Shown: in pieces, positions 46,298 to 55,464 of the stretch
How positions within the stretch are numbered: the stretch's first letter is position 1
Layout: every line of letters begins with the position of its first letter
DNA from: Desulfomonile tiedjei
GTDB taxonomy: Bacteria; Desulfobacterota; Desulfomonilia; Desulfomonilales; Desulfomonilaceae
Direction: 5' to 3'
DNA: 64,000 nucleotides
Assembly (NCBI GenBank): GCA_016218715.1
Contig: JACRDG010000070.1
Location: 41,629 to 105,628, forward strand
Program-made: the position numbers and the translations under genes
The notes under the pieces: model-generated
The model's input: only the letters and a program-made list of their open reading frames with translations
The model's database searches: none
Told to the model about the DNA's origin: nothing

Positions 46298-47608
46298 ATG
46301 AAAGCCTTGTTGACGCCGCGTTGGTCTGGTCGTCGTTCGGGTCTTGTAGTGCTGACCGTCTGGCTCTCCGTGTGCGCAGCCTGGTGCCCGCCGGCTCTTG
46401 GCCAGATGGTGATCGACCTGCAGAACCCCAATGAAGCCAAGCTGCCCATCGCGATCCCCGATTTTATTGCGCTGGGACCCGCTCACACCGACGGCCGCGA
46501 GCTTGCGAACATCTTGAGGAACGACTTGGCCCTGACAGGCCTCTTTCGGATCATTGACGGCCCGCCGGCTCAGCAGAGTTCGGCTGACGGGACGCCCGAT
46601 TTCGAGGCATGGGCTCAGGCCGGCGCCCAGGCTCTCATCGTCGGAAGCTTCTCCGTGAGCGGCGACCAGATGACCGTGGAAGCACGCCTCTTCGACATCG
46701 CGCAGAAGAAGATGGAATTCGGCAAACGATTCACGGCCAGCCTGGCCGACCACCGCCGTCTTGTCCATGCCTTCGGCGATCGGGTCATGGAGAAGCTCAC
46801 AGGCGTCCCCGGATGCTTCACCTCGAAGCTCGCGTTTGTAGCGAACTCGCATCCCAAAGAGGTCTACGCGATGGATTACGACGGGCACAACATGCGACAG
46901 GTCACGTGGACTCAGAGTGTCAGCCTGTCGCCCGAGTGGTCGCCCGACGGCCGCGGGATCGTGTTTACGTCTTACCTCGGGGGCAATCCTGACCTCTGGT
47001 TCCAGAGTCTGGGTGGGGGTCAGCCGCAGCGGATATCGGCACGCCGCGGGATCAACGCGTCTGCTAGGTACAGTCCAGCCGGTGATGTCTTGGTGTTATC
47101 GCTTAGTTTTGAAGGAACACCTAAGATATTCCTTGTAACTCCGCAAGGTCAGGTCATTAAAAGGTTGACTGACGGCAGAGGAAATGATATCTCTCCCACA
47201 TGGTCACCGGACGGGGCTTCAATAGCCTACGTTTCCGATCAGGCCGGATCGCCGCAGATCTACACCGCTCCCGTGAACGGAGGACCGTCCCGGCGGCTGA
47301 CCTTGAAAACCAACTACAACACCGATCCGGATTGGTCCCCCAGAGGGGATCTCTTGGCCTTCACCGCTCGGGTCGACGGACGGTTTCAGATATGCACCAT
47401 GAGGACGGACGGAAAGGATGTCAAAGTGCTCACCAATCGGGGGACTAACCAGGATCCGGCGTGGTCTCCTGACGGCAGAATGATCGCCTTCGTGTCCAAT
47501 CGGGACGGGAAGTCGGTCATATACGTCATGGACGCCCGAGGGGAAGTGCAGGTGCCTGTCTCTCCGATTCCGGGAAAGGCGCCGGCCTGGTCCCGGAGCC
47601 CGGGGTGA
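46298..47608 (+). CDS. tolB: TolB periplasmic beta-propeller
   Basis: 436 residues. Signal peptide (~1-33, cleaved near LGQ), an alpha/beta N-terminal domain (IAIPDFIALGPAHTDGRELANIL) and a six-bladed propeller. Each blade carries SPEWSPDGRGI / SPTWSPDGASIAYVSD / DPAWSPDGRMIAFVSN motifs. TolB binds Pal and TolA. A 97-bp gap from tolA holds a weak hairpin. Confidence 0.94.
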   Translation: MKALLTPRWSGRRSGLVVLTVWLSVCAAWCPPALGQMVIDLQNPNEAKLPIAIPDFIALGPAHTDGRELANILRNDLALTGLFRIIDGPPAQQSSADGTPDFEAWAQAGAQALIVGSFSVSGDQMTVEARLFDIAQKKMEFGKRFTASLADHRRLVHAFGDRVMEKLTGVPGCFTSKLAFVANSHPKEVYAMDYDGHNMRQVTWTQSVSLSPEWSPDGRGIVFTSYLGGNPDLWFQSLGGGQPQRISARRGINASARYSPAGDVLVLSLSFEGTPKIFLVTPQGQVIKRLTDGRGNDISPTWSPDGASIAYVSDQAGSPQIYTAPVNGGPSRRLTLKTNYNTDPDWSPRGDLLAFTARVDGRFQICTMRTDGKDVKVLTNRGTNQDPAWSPDGRMIAFVSNRDGKSVIYVMDARGEVQVPVSPIPGKAPAWSRSPG

Positions 47609-47654
47609 TCGGGACGATGAGCGGCGAGGCGACGAACCCAAGGAGATGCCATTC

Positions 47655-48161
47655 ATGTCATACATCGGTCTGACCCGCGTAATTACCCTTTTCTGCCTTT
47701 CGTTGGTCCTCGCGGCCGGATGCGCGCAGAAGATCGTGCGCCCCACGCCCGGCCCTCCGCAGGGAACCCAGCAGATCCCTGTCGGCTTTCCCGGACAGGT
47801 CCAGGAAGCCGAGCTTCAAGCGGTTCAGGCTGAATTGAAGTCCGTATACTTCGATTACGACAGCTATGTGCTCTCGCCTGCCGCGCAAACCGATCTGCAG
47901 TACAACGCGGAGATTCTGCGTCGCACCCCCAACGTGTCTATCGTGGTGGAAGGCCACTGCGATGAGCGAGGAACCTCCGAATACAACCTCGCGCTCGGCG
48001 ATCGTCGTGCACGTGCAGTGCTCAACTTCATGACCACCATGGGCTTGCCTCCCCAGCGTTTTTCCGCGGTCTCGTACGGCGCGGAGCTTCCTGTGAATCC
48101 GGGTCACAACGAGCAGGCGTGGGCACAGAACCGCCGCTCCTATCTGAGGGTCTCAAAGTGA
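47655..48161 (+). CDS. pal: Pal, peptidoglycan-associated lipoprotein
   Basis: 168 residues from the ATG at 47655 (AAGGAG ten bases upstream); an ATG at 47646 is too close to that site. Lipoprotein signal ends LAAGC. The OmpA-like domain (~60-168) has VYFDYDSYVLSPAAQTDL, VEGHCDERGTSEYNLALGD and the diaminopimelate-binding NLALGDRRA region. The stop overlaps the next start codon (GTGA). Confidence 0.95.
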   Translation: MSYIGLTRVITLFCLSLVLAAGCAQKIVRPTPGPPQGTQQIPVGFPGQVQEAELQAVQAELKSVYFDYDSYVLSPAAQTDLQYNAEILRRTPNVSIVVEGHCDERGTSEYNLALGDRRARAVLNFMTTMGLPPQRFSAVSYGAELPVNPGHNEQAWAQNRRSYLRVSK

Positions 48162-49093
48162 CGACACCGCATGATCTCAGAGATCCGGCCGTTCAAGCCC
48201 CTTCGCGCTTCAGAGGAGGGGTCTTGTGGGCAGCGGGCCTCTCTCTTGCTGTGGTAGTTTCGGTTTCAGGATGCCTGAGCCGGACCGCGGCTCCCGGTCT
48301 GCCGTACGTGCAGCCCGCTTATTCAGATGCGAACCCGAATCCCAATCCTGACCCCGCCTCGTTGCAGCTCTCTCGCCGCATGCAGGAGATGGAAGTCGAA
48401 TTACAGCGCCTAAGGGACTTTCTGGAACGCGTCCAGGCCGAGGTCGCGGCTGGCGGCGGAGACAGGGAGGCAGTGGCAAATCTGAACGACCGGATAGCCT
48501 TTATTGAACGGCAGCTCGGCATCGACTCCGCGGGTGCGGGGAGACAAGCCGGTCCCACCGGTCCTCCTCCCAACCCACGACCTCAGCTCGCCGGTCCTCC
48601 TCTTGACCCGCGAGTCCAGAGTGCAGCACGAGCAGGAGTCCCCGTCGCGGCTCCGCCCAGCGCGCCTGCCGTGGATCAGCAGGCTCCGGTCGAGATCGTG
48701 GACAACCAGCCGTCCACTGAGGAAAGACAGTACCGAGAGGCTTATTCGTTATTCAGGAGAGGATCTCCACAGCAGGCAGTACCACTATTCGAAGATTTCC
48801 TCCGGAAGTATCCGAAGAGCCCGCTCGCAGCAGACGCTGTCTATTGGGTGGGAGAGGCCCGTTTTGCCGAGGGGCGTTTCGACGAGGCAGTGCTCAACTT
48901 CGATAAGGTGATCAAGGAATTTCCCGGATCGAAGAAGGAGTTGAACGCTCTGTTGAAACAGGGACAGGCCTTCGAGAAGATGGGGGACAGCCGTTCTGCG
49001 AAGATCATCTTTCAGAAACTCGTCCACGACCACCCTCATACCGTGCAGGCCCGGCTGGCTGCCTCGAGACTGAAAGCTCTCCCCGGAGAATAG
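48158..49093 (+). CDS. cpoB: CpoB/YbgF, Tol-Pal accessory TPR protein
   Basis: 311 residues from the GTG at 48158, overlapping the pal stop by four bases. Lipoprotein-type signal (LAVVVSVSGC), a coiled coil (~65-120), a Pro-rich linker and a C-terminal TPR domain (~185-305; AYSLFRRGSPQQAVPLFEDFL, VYWVGEARFAEGRFDEAV). The lipobox contrasts with the soluble E. coli protein. Last gene of the tol-pal operon. Confidence 0.9.
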   Translation: MTTPHDLRDPAVQAPSRFRGGVLWAAGLSLAVVVSVSGCLSRTAAPGLPYVQPAYSDANPNPNPDPASLQLSRRMQEMEVELQRLRDFLERVQAEVAAGGGDREAVANLNDRIAFIERQLGIDSAGAGRQAGPTGPPPNPRPQLAGPPLDPRVQSAARAGVPVAAPPSAPAVDQQAPVEIVDNQPSTEERQYREAYSLFRRGSPQQAVPLFEDFLRKYPKSPLAADAVYWVGEARFAEGRFDEAVLNFDKVIKEFPGSKKELNALLKQGQAFEKMGDSRSAKIIFQKLVHDHPHTVQARLAASRLKALPGE

Positions 49094-49115
49094 TAGCTCG
49101 CACGCAAGCGCGGCT

Positions 49116-49148
49116 GGGGGGAAACCTCTATTCAAAGAGGTTCTCCCC
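49116..49148. terminator. Bidirectional hairpin, family C (cpoB / Gln-Pro-rich gene)
   Basis: GGGGGGAAACCTCT, loop ATTCAA, AGAGGTTCTCCCC: a 13-bp stem with one A-C mismatch, between convergent genes. No strong T tract. Confidence 0.6.
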
Positions 49149-49204
49149 GGATCACTACTCTTGACAGCGAATCGATAATCACTCCCGCTCTTCAAGCATC
49201 AGAC

Positions 49205-49819
49205 TCACCGCGGATAGCCGTAACCAGGGACGAATCCTGCACCGCCGTACATTTGCTGACCCGGCTGAGCAGCGGGCATCTGATATCCCGGCTGCTGCGC
49301 CTGATAGGCTTGCTGCTGCGGTGGTGCCTGGTACCCCTGCGGCGGCATCTGATACGCTTGCGGAGCCGGCTGATAGCCCTGAGGCGGCGTCTGAGGGCTC
49401 ATCTGGTAACCCTGAGGTGCCGGCTGCGGGTACGCCTGCTGAGGGGGTGCGTATCCCTGAGGCGCAGGCTGGTAACCCGGCGGGGCAGCTCCGTACTGCT
49501 GAACTCCAGCGGGTACCCCTTGCCCATAGGGATTCGCAGGAACCTGAGGAGACTGCATGTACTGCTGCTGGCCATAGCCCGCGGCGGGCGCGGCGGCTTG
49601 CCCTTGTTGTTGGCCCGTGGGCACAGGAGCGCCGCTATGGTACGGATTGAATTGGTACGCGGGGTTTCCCGTCCACCATGCGCGCAGATCTCCCAGAGCC
49701 GAATTGTCGATTGCCTCGGTGTTTGAGGAGCCACCAAAGAGGTAATCGAAGAACGCGTCACTGGGGGACGCAAACGCGACGACACACAGCACGGCGATGA
49801 GGGCGGTGAGCTTTCTCAT
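49205..49819 (-). CDS. Gln/Pro/Tyr-rich exported low-complexity protein
   Basis: 204 residues from the ATG at 49819 (GGAG nine bases upstream); an ATG at 49834 lacks a site. Signal peptide MRKLTALIAVLCVVAFASPSDA. A short structured part (FFDYLFGGSSNTEAIDNSALGDLRAWWTG) is followed by ~130 residues of PPQGYQ, PAPQGY and PPQQQAYQ repeats. Such Q/P/Y-rich exported tails are intrinsically disordered; function unknown. It has a consensus promoter. Confidence 0.75.
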   Translation of the reverse strand: MRKLTALIAVLCVVAFASPSDAFFDYLFGGSSNTEAIDNSALGDLRAWWTGNPAYQFNPYHSGAPVPTGQQQGQAAAPAAGYGQQQYMQSPQVPANPYGQGVPAGVQQYGAAPPGYQPAPQGYAPPQQAYPQPAPQGYQMSPQTPPQGYQPAPQAYQMPPQGYQAPPQQQAYQAQQPGYQMPAAQPGQQMYGGAGFVPGYGYPR

Positions 49820-49866
49820 GAGAGGATTCTCCATCTCAAGTTATTCGTGCATGCTACATCGCAACC

Positions 49867-49895
49867 ATGATATCGCTTTTGAGGGAATCAGTCAA
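49867..49895 (-). promoter_or_regulatory. Sigma-70 promoter of the Gln/Pro-rich gene
   Basis: Minus strand: -35 TTGACT (49890-49895), 17-bp spacer, -10 TATCAT (49867-49872). The leader is ~40 bases. Confidence 0.7.
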
Positions 49896-50034
49896 TTCCC
49901 TTGACGGTACTTCGAGAAATGCATGGGCTCGAACGGGCTCAGAGCGGAGACGTCTCGCGTACAGTTCACCAGAGCACCGGCAGCGGCGCCTCGTAGTTCC
50001 GCTCGTTACCCTCGCATGAGACAACTTCCTTGGA

Positions 50035-51456
50035 TTATCGGGCGCTTGCGAGACCCTGGCCCTTTGGTGAGGAGAGTGGTGGGGCGGCCGAGGCCAACGA
50101 AGTGAGTCGTTCCTTACGGACCTGGTCGAATCGGGCGCTCAATGGAGAAGCGACCTGACGGAGTTCCACCCGGTACTTGCGCTTGTTCTTCGGGCTCAGA
50201 GGATCATCGTGCTTGCCACCGTTAAGCAATTCAAAGTGAAGATGAGGGCCGGTTGCGATACCGGTTTGCCCCACGAGACCCACGCACTGACATTGCTGGA
50301 TTCGCTGCCCCTTCTTCACAAACATGCGGCTCAGATGGCCGTAACGGCTCTCTATTCCGCTGTCATGCTTGACGCACACATAGTTGCCGTACCCGCCGTG
50401 CCAACCTGCCGTGGTCACCACACCTCTTGCTATCGACTGTACCCTAGTCCCTGTGGGCGCGCCATAGTCGACACCATCGTGGTGGCGCATTTGCCCCAGC
50501 ACGGGGTGGAACCTCTGGCCGTACTTGGAGGTGAGGCGGAGGACACGCAAGGGCGATCTCAGAAAATCCTTCTTCAGTTCGACCCCGCGGTCGTCGTAGT
50601 ACTGCCCGTTGAACAGGATCGCGGTCTTTTTCCCGCCTTCGACCTTTTTTCCTTCATAGACTGCTGCGAGCACGTCGCCGTAACCCAAAGGCCTGTCATC
50701 GGCAAACCGTCTCTGTACGAGAACCTTGCACACATCGCCCCGGCGCGATTCGGACTGGAAATCTATGTCCCATCGGAACACGTTGGTCAGTTTCGTTGCC
50801 AGCATGCTCCCCTCACCCGCGTTCAGCACCGATTCGGCAAGCGTCCCCTGGACCTTGAACGCGATCGCCTCGACCCTAAAATCGACGACCACGTCCTCTT
50901 TCCATGAATGGATCGTATTGTTGCCGCGGGGAACCGAGTGGTACACGTGCGCGGGATCCATCTCGAGCGTGACCTTCTGGAAATTGCCGGCATGGTCGGT
51001 CAAAATGGTGTATCTGGTCTCCTCGGGTTTGAGCTGGGTGTAGGCGTTAAAGTCTTTGCCCTGGTCCCAACTTTCAGCCACGACGGAAGCCATGTCGGCC
51101 GCTATGCGTCTCGCTGTTGTTTCCTCGATTAGGTTGGCGCAGAGCACTGAGAAGAGCGAATCGCCGGGCCCGGCAACGTCAGCGATTTCCTGTGACGCGC
51201 CAGCGGAGCCAGGCTCCTCCTGAATCACGGCGTTATCCAATGGGGCGGCAGCCGCATCCGAGTGCGGGTTGCCAAGAGTGCCGGTGGGCAAACTGCAGGT
51301 GAGCTGTCGTTGATCGGAGAATCCAGGAGTGAAGTAAGTAAAGACGAGAGACCCGGCCACAACGAAGAAGGCAAGGCAGTACACCGAGCGCCTAAAAAAA
51401 GCGCTCGACCGCCTGCGGATAGACGACTTCAGATAGGGACGGTCTCCCTGAAACAC
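50035..51456 (-). CDS. M23-family (LytM) zinc endopeptidase, membrane-anchored
   Basis: 473 residues from the GTG at 51456, right after GGAGGTAAC; a TTG at 51510 would overlap the promoter. One membrane anchor (~25-45; SVYCLAFFVVAGSLVF), a long periplasmic domain (~100-300) with an OapA/Csd-like beta region, and the M23 domain (~300-420). The zinc motifs are HHDGVDYGAPTG and HLHFELLNGG, with YGHLSRMFVKKGQ between. It cleaves peptidoglycan cross-bridges or activates amidases. The two zinc motifs look intact. Confidence 0.9.
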   Translation of the reverse strand: MFQGDRPYLKSSIRRRSSAFFRRSVYCLAFFVVAGSLVFTYFTPGFSDQRQLTCSLPTGTLGNPHSDAAAAPLDNAVIQEEPGSAGASQEIADVAGPGDSLFSVLCANLIEETTARRIAADMASVVAESWDQGKDFNAYTQLKPEETRYTILTDHAGNFQKVTLEMDPAHVYHSVPRGNNTIHSWKEDVVVDFRVEAIAFKVQGTLAESVLNAGEGSMLATKLTNVFRWDIDFQSESRRGDVCKVLVQRRFADDRPLGYGDVLAAVYEGKKVEGGKKTAILFNGQYYDDRGVELKKDFLRSPLRVLRLTSKYGQRFHPVLGQMRHHDGVDYGAPTGTRVQSIARGVVTTAGWHGGYGNYVCVKHDSGIESRYGHLSRMFVKKGQRIQQCQCVGLVGQTGIATGPHLHFELLNGGKHDDPLSPKNKRKYRVELRQVASPLSARFDQVRKERLTSLASAAPPLSSPKGQGLASAR

Positions 51457-51481
51457 GTTACCTCCATACCTCCGGTGAGAA

Positions 51482-51510
51482 AAACTAGCATTAATCGGCA
51501 CATCAGTCAA
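51482..51510 (-). promoter_or_regulatory. Candidate promoter of the M23 peptidase gene
   Basis: Minus strand: -35 TTGACT (51505-51510), 17-bp spacer, -10 TAGTTT (51482-51487). Confidence 0.4.
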
Positions 51511-51695
51511 CGACTAATTAATCACGGCCTGCAAAAAATTTCAGAAATCTTTCGGCGCAGGAACATTTCACTGCCGAGGATGTCGCATTAATTACGGGTC
51601 GGGTTAGTGGGAATAATCGTACAAGAGCATAAACCTTCGTTTCATGCAGACCGCTCCGGTGACGAAGTGCGTCCGGGGAGAGGGGATGGGTCGCC

Positions 51696-51974
51696 ATGGA
51701 AACTGACAACAAATTGTGGCTGGAAGGTAATGCGGTGACCTGCAGAGTGTTCAAGGGGAGATGGAGCATTCGCCACTGCCTTCGGATGTACAGCGAAATG
51801 AAAGATCTCAAGATCCATATGTCATCCAGGGCAAACGGCCGAGTGACCCGTCACGAATCCTCGTACAACCCATGTGAACGCTGTAGGATTCTTTCCAATT
51901 ACATGAACAGTCTGCCGACCGAAAACGAGCAGTTCGGGAATGATGAGCAGTTCAATCAGGTGTGGGCTTATTAG
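51696..51974 (+). CDS. Small four-cysteine protein, paralogue 2
   Basis: 92 residues. The pattern WLEGNAVTCRVFKGRW, then IRHCL, then NPCERCRILS matches the 69-residue protein at 39665-39874: C-x3-KGRW-x3-C-L and C-x2-C-x-IL are shared in the same order. This copy has a longer middle and an acidic/aromatic C-terminal extension. A metal or cluster-binding role is inferred from the cysteines alone. GGGGAGAGG lies ~14 bases upstream. Confidence 0.7.
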   Translation: METDNKLWLEGNAVTCRVFKGRWSIRHCLRMYSEMKDLKIHMSSRANGRVTRHESSYNPCERCRILSNYMNSLPTENEQFGNDEQFNQVWAY

Positions 51975-52075
51975 TAGATAAGATCACAATTGGCTGAGTG
52001 CGCCCCGCGCTCTCGATGCTGTAGGTAGGACTGTACTTACCTCAGGCCAGTCAGGTCACGACGGTGTGTCGGAAA

Positions 52076-55000
52076 TTATTGTCTGTTTTCCATTCCCTCG
52101 TCGAACGCTTCCAGCATATCTGCCACGGCATCCCATCTTTTGTCGGGGTCTTTCTCCAGGCACCTGAGAATGATTCGGTCAAGCCAGTCCGGCACCGACG
52201 GATTCGCCAGCTGGGTCGGGGCTGCGTTCATTTTTGTATGCCCGAACTTGTAATCGTCGAACGAGGGACCTTCATAGGGAAAGTCTCCTGCCACCATAAA
52301 ATACATTACCGCGCCGAGCGAATAGATATCGGCAGCTCTCTCCTGTATAGTCCCCACCCTGGTTCGGAAAAACTCCGGAGGCATGGTCGCCGGATTCATG
52401 CCAGGCTCTTGCCAGCGCGGTTTACTCGCCCTTGTGAAGGTCCGATAAACCTGGGAATAGCCGAGTCCCATGATCTTGCATTCCCGAAGGTCTTCGTTCA
52501 CCAGCACCTGGTTCGGGTGGAAATTGAAGTGATAGGTTTTGCGAAACTTGCCGTCCAGGGACTTGTAGGCGTGGGCATGAGCGAGTCCTCTCATAATCTT
52601 CCTGATCAGAGCCAGGATAGTGCTCATGTTCGGGCGCTTCGTCGATTGCACCAACTGTTCCACCGTACGAGGCATATAGGGATGGATAAAGCCCGGCATG
52701 CTCCCCAGTCGCATCACCACTTCATCAAGGCCGAGTATGTTGTCGTGCGTGAGATTGAAGGCCACTTCGCCGGCCTGGCTCACGAACTCCTTCAGGGACG
52801 AGGAATCCAAGAAATCCCTCCGGAATTCCCTGACCAGGACTTGCCGACCGGTGTTCACCTCCATGCCGACATGCACCGTCCCCCAACCATCGGTAACGAG
52901 CACCTCGGTGGGCTTGTACGCCAGCCCGCCGGCCGCGGGGAGAAAGAGTTCCTCCGGCCGGTAAGCAGCGGCCCCCTTGTTATACCCCGAGACAAAAGTC
53001 GTGGCCGGCCCAGCGATAAATTGAGCTTGGGTCTCGGACTCCGGAGCTTGCACCGTTTGGCTGGTCTTCAACCCGGTGGCACTTGTCCGGCCGCTGGTCT
53101 TCAACCCGGTGGCACTTGTTCGACCGCTGGTCTTCAACCCGGTAGCACTTGTCCGGCCGCTGGGCTCTGCTCCTGCCCCTGTTTCTCGTGCCGGGCGGGG
53201 AGTCGGCTTTTCGCCTGTGGTCTCGTGAGGCGGTGGAACCGGCTTCCGAACCTGCGGCGCTGGCGGGGCCTCCGGTGCAGCCGTTCGCCTCAATTGCGTG
53301 CCCGACGCTTTCGCGCGAGCTTCTGCATCTTTGCCGGAACGCGTGACCGGCGGGATGGTTTGGGTCGTCTTCCGTGAGGGCACCGGCGCTGGCGCAAGAT
53401 TCTGCACATACTGCCTGATGACCGTGTCATCCGGCCTTACGCTCAGGATCTTCTGGAACACCAGTCGCGCTTCGGGGGACGAGACCTTGCGTCTCACCAA
53501 TTCGTGGGCTGTGGTAAAGAGCACCTGGGTCGTGCCCGATTGGAGTACCTGATCCAGGAGATTGTGCTCTGTCGCGAGCAGCGCAGCTTTCGAGATGAGC
53601 CCTTTGTCTTCCGGGTTGGACTTGGCCATGTAGAGCAGGTGATCAATAACCTTGTCGGGCTCTTGTCGACGCTCGTAGGCTTTGACGAGCGCGCCGCGTA
53701 TGACCGTGTTTTCCGGTTCGTACTTGATGAGCTTCTCCAGGAGAGATATCGCCTTATCGTTGGAGACCCCCCGTTTGATCAATTGCTTGAGGACCTTGGC
53801 ATTTAGTTCCCGGTTACCTTCTTTGATCGTCTCCTCGATTAGATCGTTGTCCACGACGCAGACGGCCAGGTCCGTGAGGTAATCGTAGTTCTTGCCGTCT
53901 ATTTCATGGAGGACCCTCAGGCGTGCCATGTAGCCGTGCAGGTCGCCTCGCGTCAGGTATACGGTGCTCAGCATTTTGTTGATGCCGACTGCCTTCGGTT
54001 GGATTTCGAGGACCCTTTCATAGACCTGCACCGCCTCAGGGTGGACTTCCGAGCGCGCAAGGTATGACTGGGCAATCTTTTTGATGATCGCGGGGTTTCC
54101 TTCGGCCAGCGCCTCCTGAACGTGACCGTTTTCCAAGTAGAGGCGAGCCGCTTCTTCCACGTACGTCGTGAGGTGATCTTTGTCCAATTGACTCAGGATC
54201 GTCAGCTCGGCCACTGCCTTTCTGAAGTCACCCGTCTGGCGGTACACATCGGCGAGCATGCGGTGGAGTCGCAAATCGGTCCTATCGAATTCGAGACATT
54301 TTAGATAGAGCCTTCCCGCGTCGGGGGTCGTCACCTTGTCTTCGAGGAATTCCCTGCAGATTGCCGTAATCAGTTGCTTGTTGCCCGACTCGATCGCGTC
54401 GTCGATCTTTCCTTCGGAGATAAGGAAGTTGACGGTTGAGGTGAGGATTCCTCCCCCTTCCACCTGGCTGGCCAGAGCCATCGCGTGCTTGATGAGACGA
54501 TCCCCGCGCTTGACTCTACGGTAGAGATCGCACAGCTTGTGCCGTATTTCGCCCTTCCTGTCTTCGTCGGTTTCTTCCGCGAGGAGGTCTTCATAGATCT
54601 CGGCAGCCTCCCCATCCCGGCCTTGTTCGACCATCAATTCGACACCGAGGGTGTAGTCTTCTATGGACCTTACTCCCCCCAGCTCACGCATCTTTTCCCA
54701 ACACTGGGAGGCTTCTCGCACTGCGCCGGTCTTCTGGTAACACACCGCCAACCGTCGGTACACGTCCGGATTTCTCACTTCGCCCCCTTGAAGGCGCAAG
54801 TAGAGCTGGAATTCGCGCATCGCTTCTTCATATTCGCCTGTGCGGAAGAGGTCCTCGGCGCGTCGTATCGCCGCGGGTATTGCGGCCGCCGCCTTTTCCT
54901 CCTCATGCGTCTTCCTGGCCCTGAGCAAAAAGAACACCCCTCCCCCAGCCGCCAGGACCGCCAGGCCGATGATGATTATCACGACGACGGACCCGCCTTT

Positions 55001-55321
55001 TCGTTCCGGAGCCGTCCATGGTACGGTATGATCTTTGAGAACGTAGCCGGTACCCTTCTTGCCCGGCAGACGCACTGCATAAAAGTCGCCTGATTCCGCC
55101 TCGGTTTCCAGCACGTCTCCGTGCAGGCCTATGCCGACAGGTTCCGACTTGGTCGAGGGTGTCGAATATATTTTCGTGGACAGGCCGTCGGGGGCCTTGA
55201 TCTCGACGGTGTCGGGAAATTCTTTCTTCTGGGCATAAATGGTCGCGACCGGACCGAGGGCCTGCGCGAACCAAAAGAGGGCAAGCAAGAAGCCCAAACC
55301 GACAAATGATGAGCGTCTCAA
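52076..55321 (-). CDS. SH3-like / membrane / TPR / pseudokinase protein
   Basis: 1081 residues, TTG start with GAGGG eight bases upstream. Signal peptide (~1-31), SH3-like domain (~32-100), membrane helix (~113-135), a long TPR solenoid (~145-640), a Pro/Ser/Thr linker with a triple 11-residue repeat (~720-755), and a protein-kinase fold (~805-1075). In the kinase fold the beta-3 Lys is replaced (LVREFRRDF), HRDLKPENILV reads HFNFHPNQVLV, and DFG reads GLG. APE reads PPE and the LGAVMYFMVAG helix is normal. All three catalytic positions are lost, so it is a pseudokinase. If the signal is cleaved, the SH3 domain lies outside and the TPR and kinase domains in the cytoplasm. Function unknown. 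Confidence 0.85.
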   Translation of the reverse strand: MRRSSFVGLGFLLALFWFAQALGPVATIYAQKKEFPDTVEIKAPDGLSTKIYSTPSTKSEPVGIGLHGDVLETEAESGDFYAVRLPGKKGTGYVLKDHTVPWTAPERKGGSVVVIIIIGLAVLAAGGGVFFLLRARKTHEEEKAAAAIPAAIRRAEDLFRTGEYEEAMREFQLYLRLQGGEVRNPDVYRRLAVCYQKTGAVREASQCWEKMRELGGVRSIEDYTLGVELMVEQGRDGEAAEIYEDLLAEETDEDRKGEIRHKLCDLYRRVKRGDRLIKHAMALASQVEGGGILTSTVNFLISEGKIDDAIESGNKQLITAICREFLEDKVTTPDAGRLYLKCLEFDRTDLRLHRMLADVYRQTGDFRKAVAELTILSQLDKDHLTTYVEEAARLYLENGHVQEALAEGNPAIIKKIAQSYLARSEVHPEAVQVYERVLEIQPKAVGINKMLSTVYLTRGDLHGYMARLRVLHEIDGKNYDYLTDLAVCVVDNDLIEETIKEGNRELNAKVLKQLIKRGVSNDKAISLLEKLIKYEPENTVIRGALVKAYERRQEPDKVIDHLLYMAKSNPEDKGLISKAALLATEHNLLDQVLQSGTTQVLFTTAHELVRRKVSSPEARLVFQKILSVRPDDTVIRQYVQNLAPAPVPSRKTTQTIPPVTRSGKDAEARAKASGTQLRRTAAPEAPPAPQVRKPVPPPHETTGEKPTPRPARETGAGAEPSGRTSATGLKTSGRTSATGLKTSGRTSATGLKTSQTVQAPESETQAQFIAGPATTFVSGYNKGAAAYRPEELFLPAAGGLAYKPTEVLVTDGWGTVHVGMEVNTGRQVLVREFRRDFLDSSSLKEFVSQAGEVAFNLTHDNILGLDEVVMRLGSMPGFIHPYMPRTVEQLVQSTKRPNMSTILALIRKIMRGLAHAHAYKSLDGKFRKTYHFNFHPNQVLVNEDLRECKIMGLGYSQVYRTFTRASKPRWQEPGMNPATMPPEFFRTRVGTIQERAADIYSLGAVMYFMVAGDFPYEGPSFDDYKFGHTKMNAAPTQLANPSVPDWLDRIILRCLEKDPDKRWDAVADMLEAFDEGMENRQ
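53063..53161 (-). repeat. Triple 33-bp tandem repeat in the pseudokinase gene
   Basis: Three nearly identical 33-bp units beginning GGTCTTCAACCCGGT at 53063, 53096 and 53129 encode SGRTSATGLKT three times. Near identity marks a recent expansion. Confidence 0.9.
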
Positions 55322-55361
55322 GGATATTTCCCTCGTTTCTCCGCGATGCGTATTCTCATCG

Positions 55362-55389
55362 TTGACAATAGGTTATTATAGCCTATTAC
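55362..55389 (+). promoter_or_regulatory. Candidate promoter of radical SAM gene with overlapping dyad
   Basis: -35 TTGACA (55362-55367), 16-bp spacer, -10 TATTAC (55384-55389). AATAGG (55367-55372) and CCTATT (55382-55387) form an inverted repeat over the same stretch. On the opposite strand TATAAT is a possible -10 for the pseudokinase gene. Confidence 0.5.
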
Positions 55390-55464
55390 GAACAAAACCA
55401 CGAGCAAACTCTTCAAGGTGCCGCGGTTGCCGTGGCAGCACGCTCATGAAGTGAGAGAGAACTG

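Noticed and set aside
53063..53161. CRISPR-like direct repeats
   Set aside because: The 33-bp units are contiguous, without spacers, and lie in frame inside a coding sequence.
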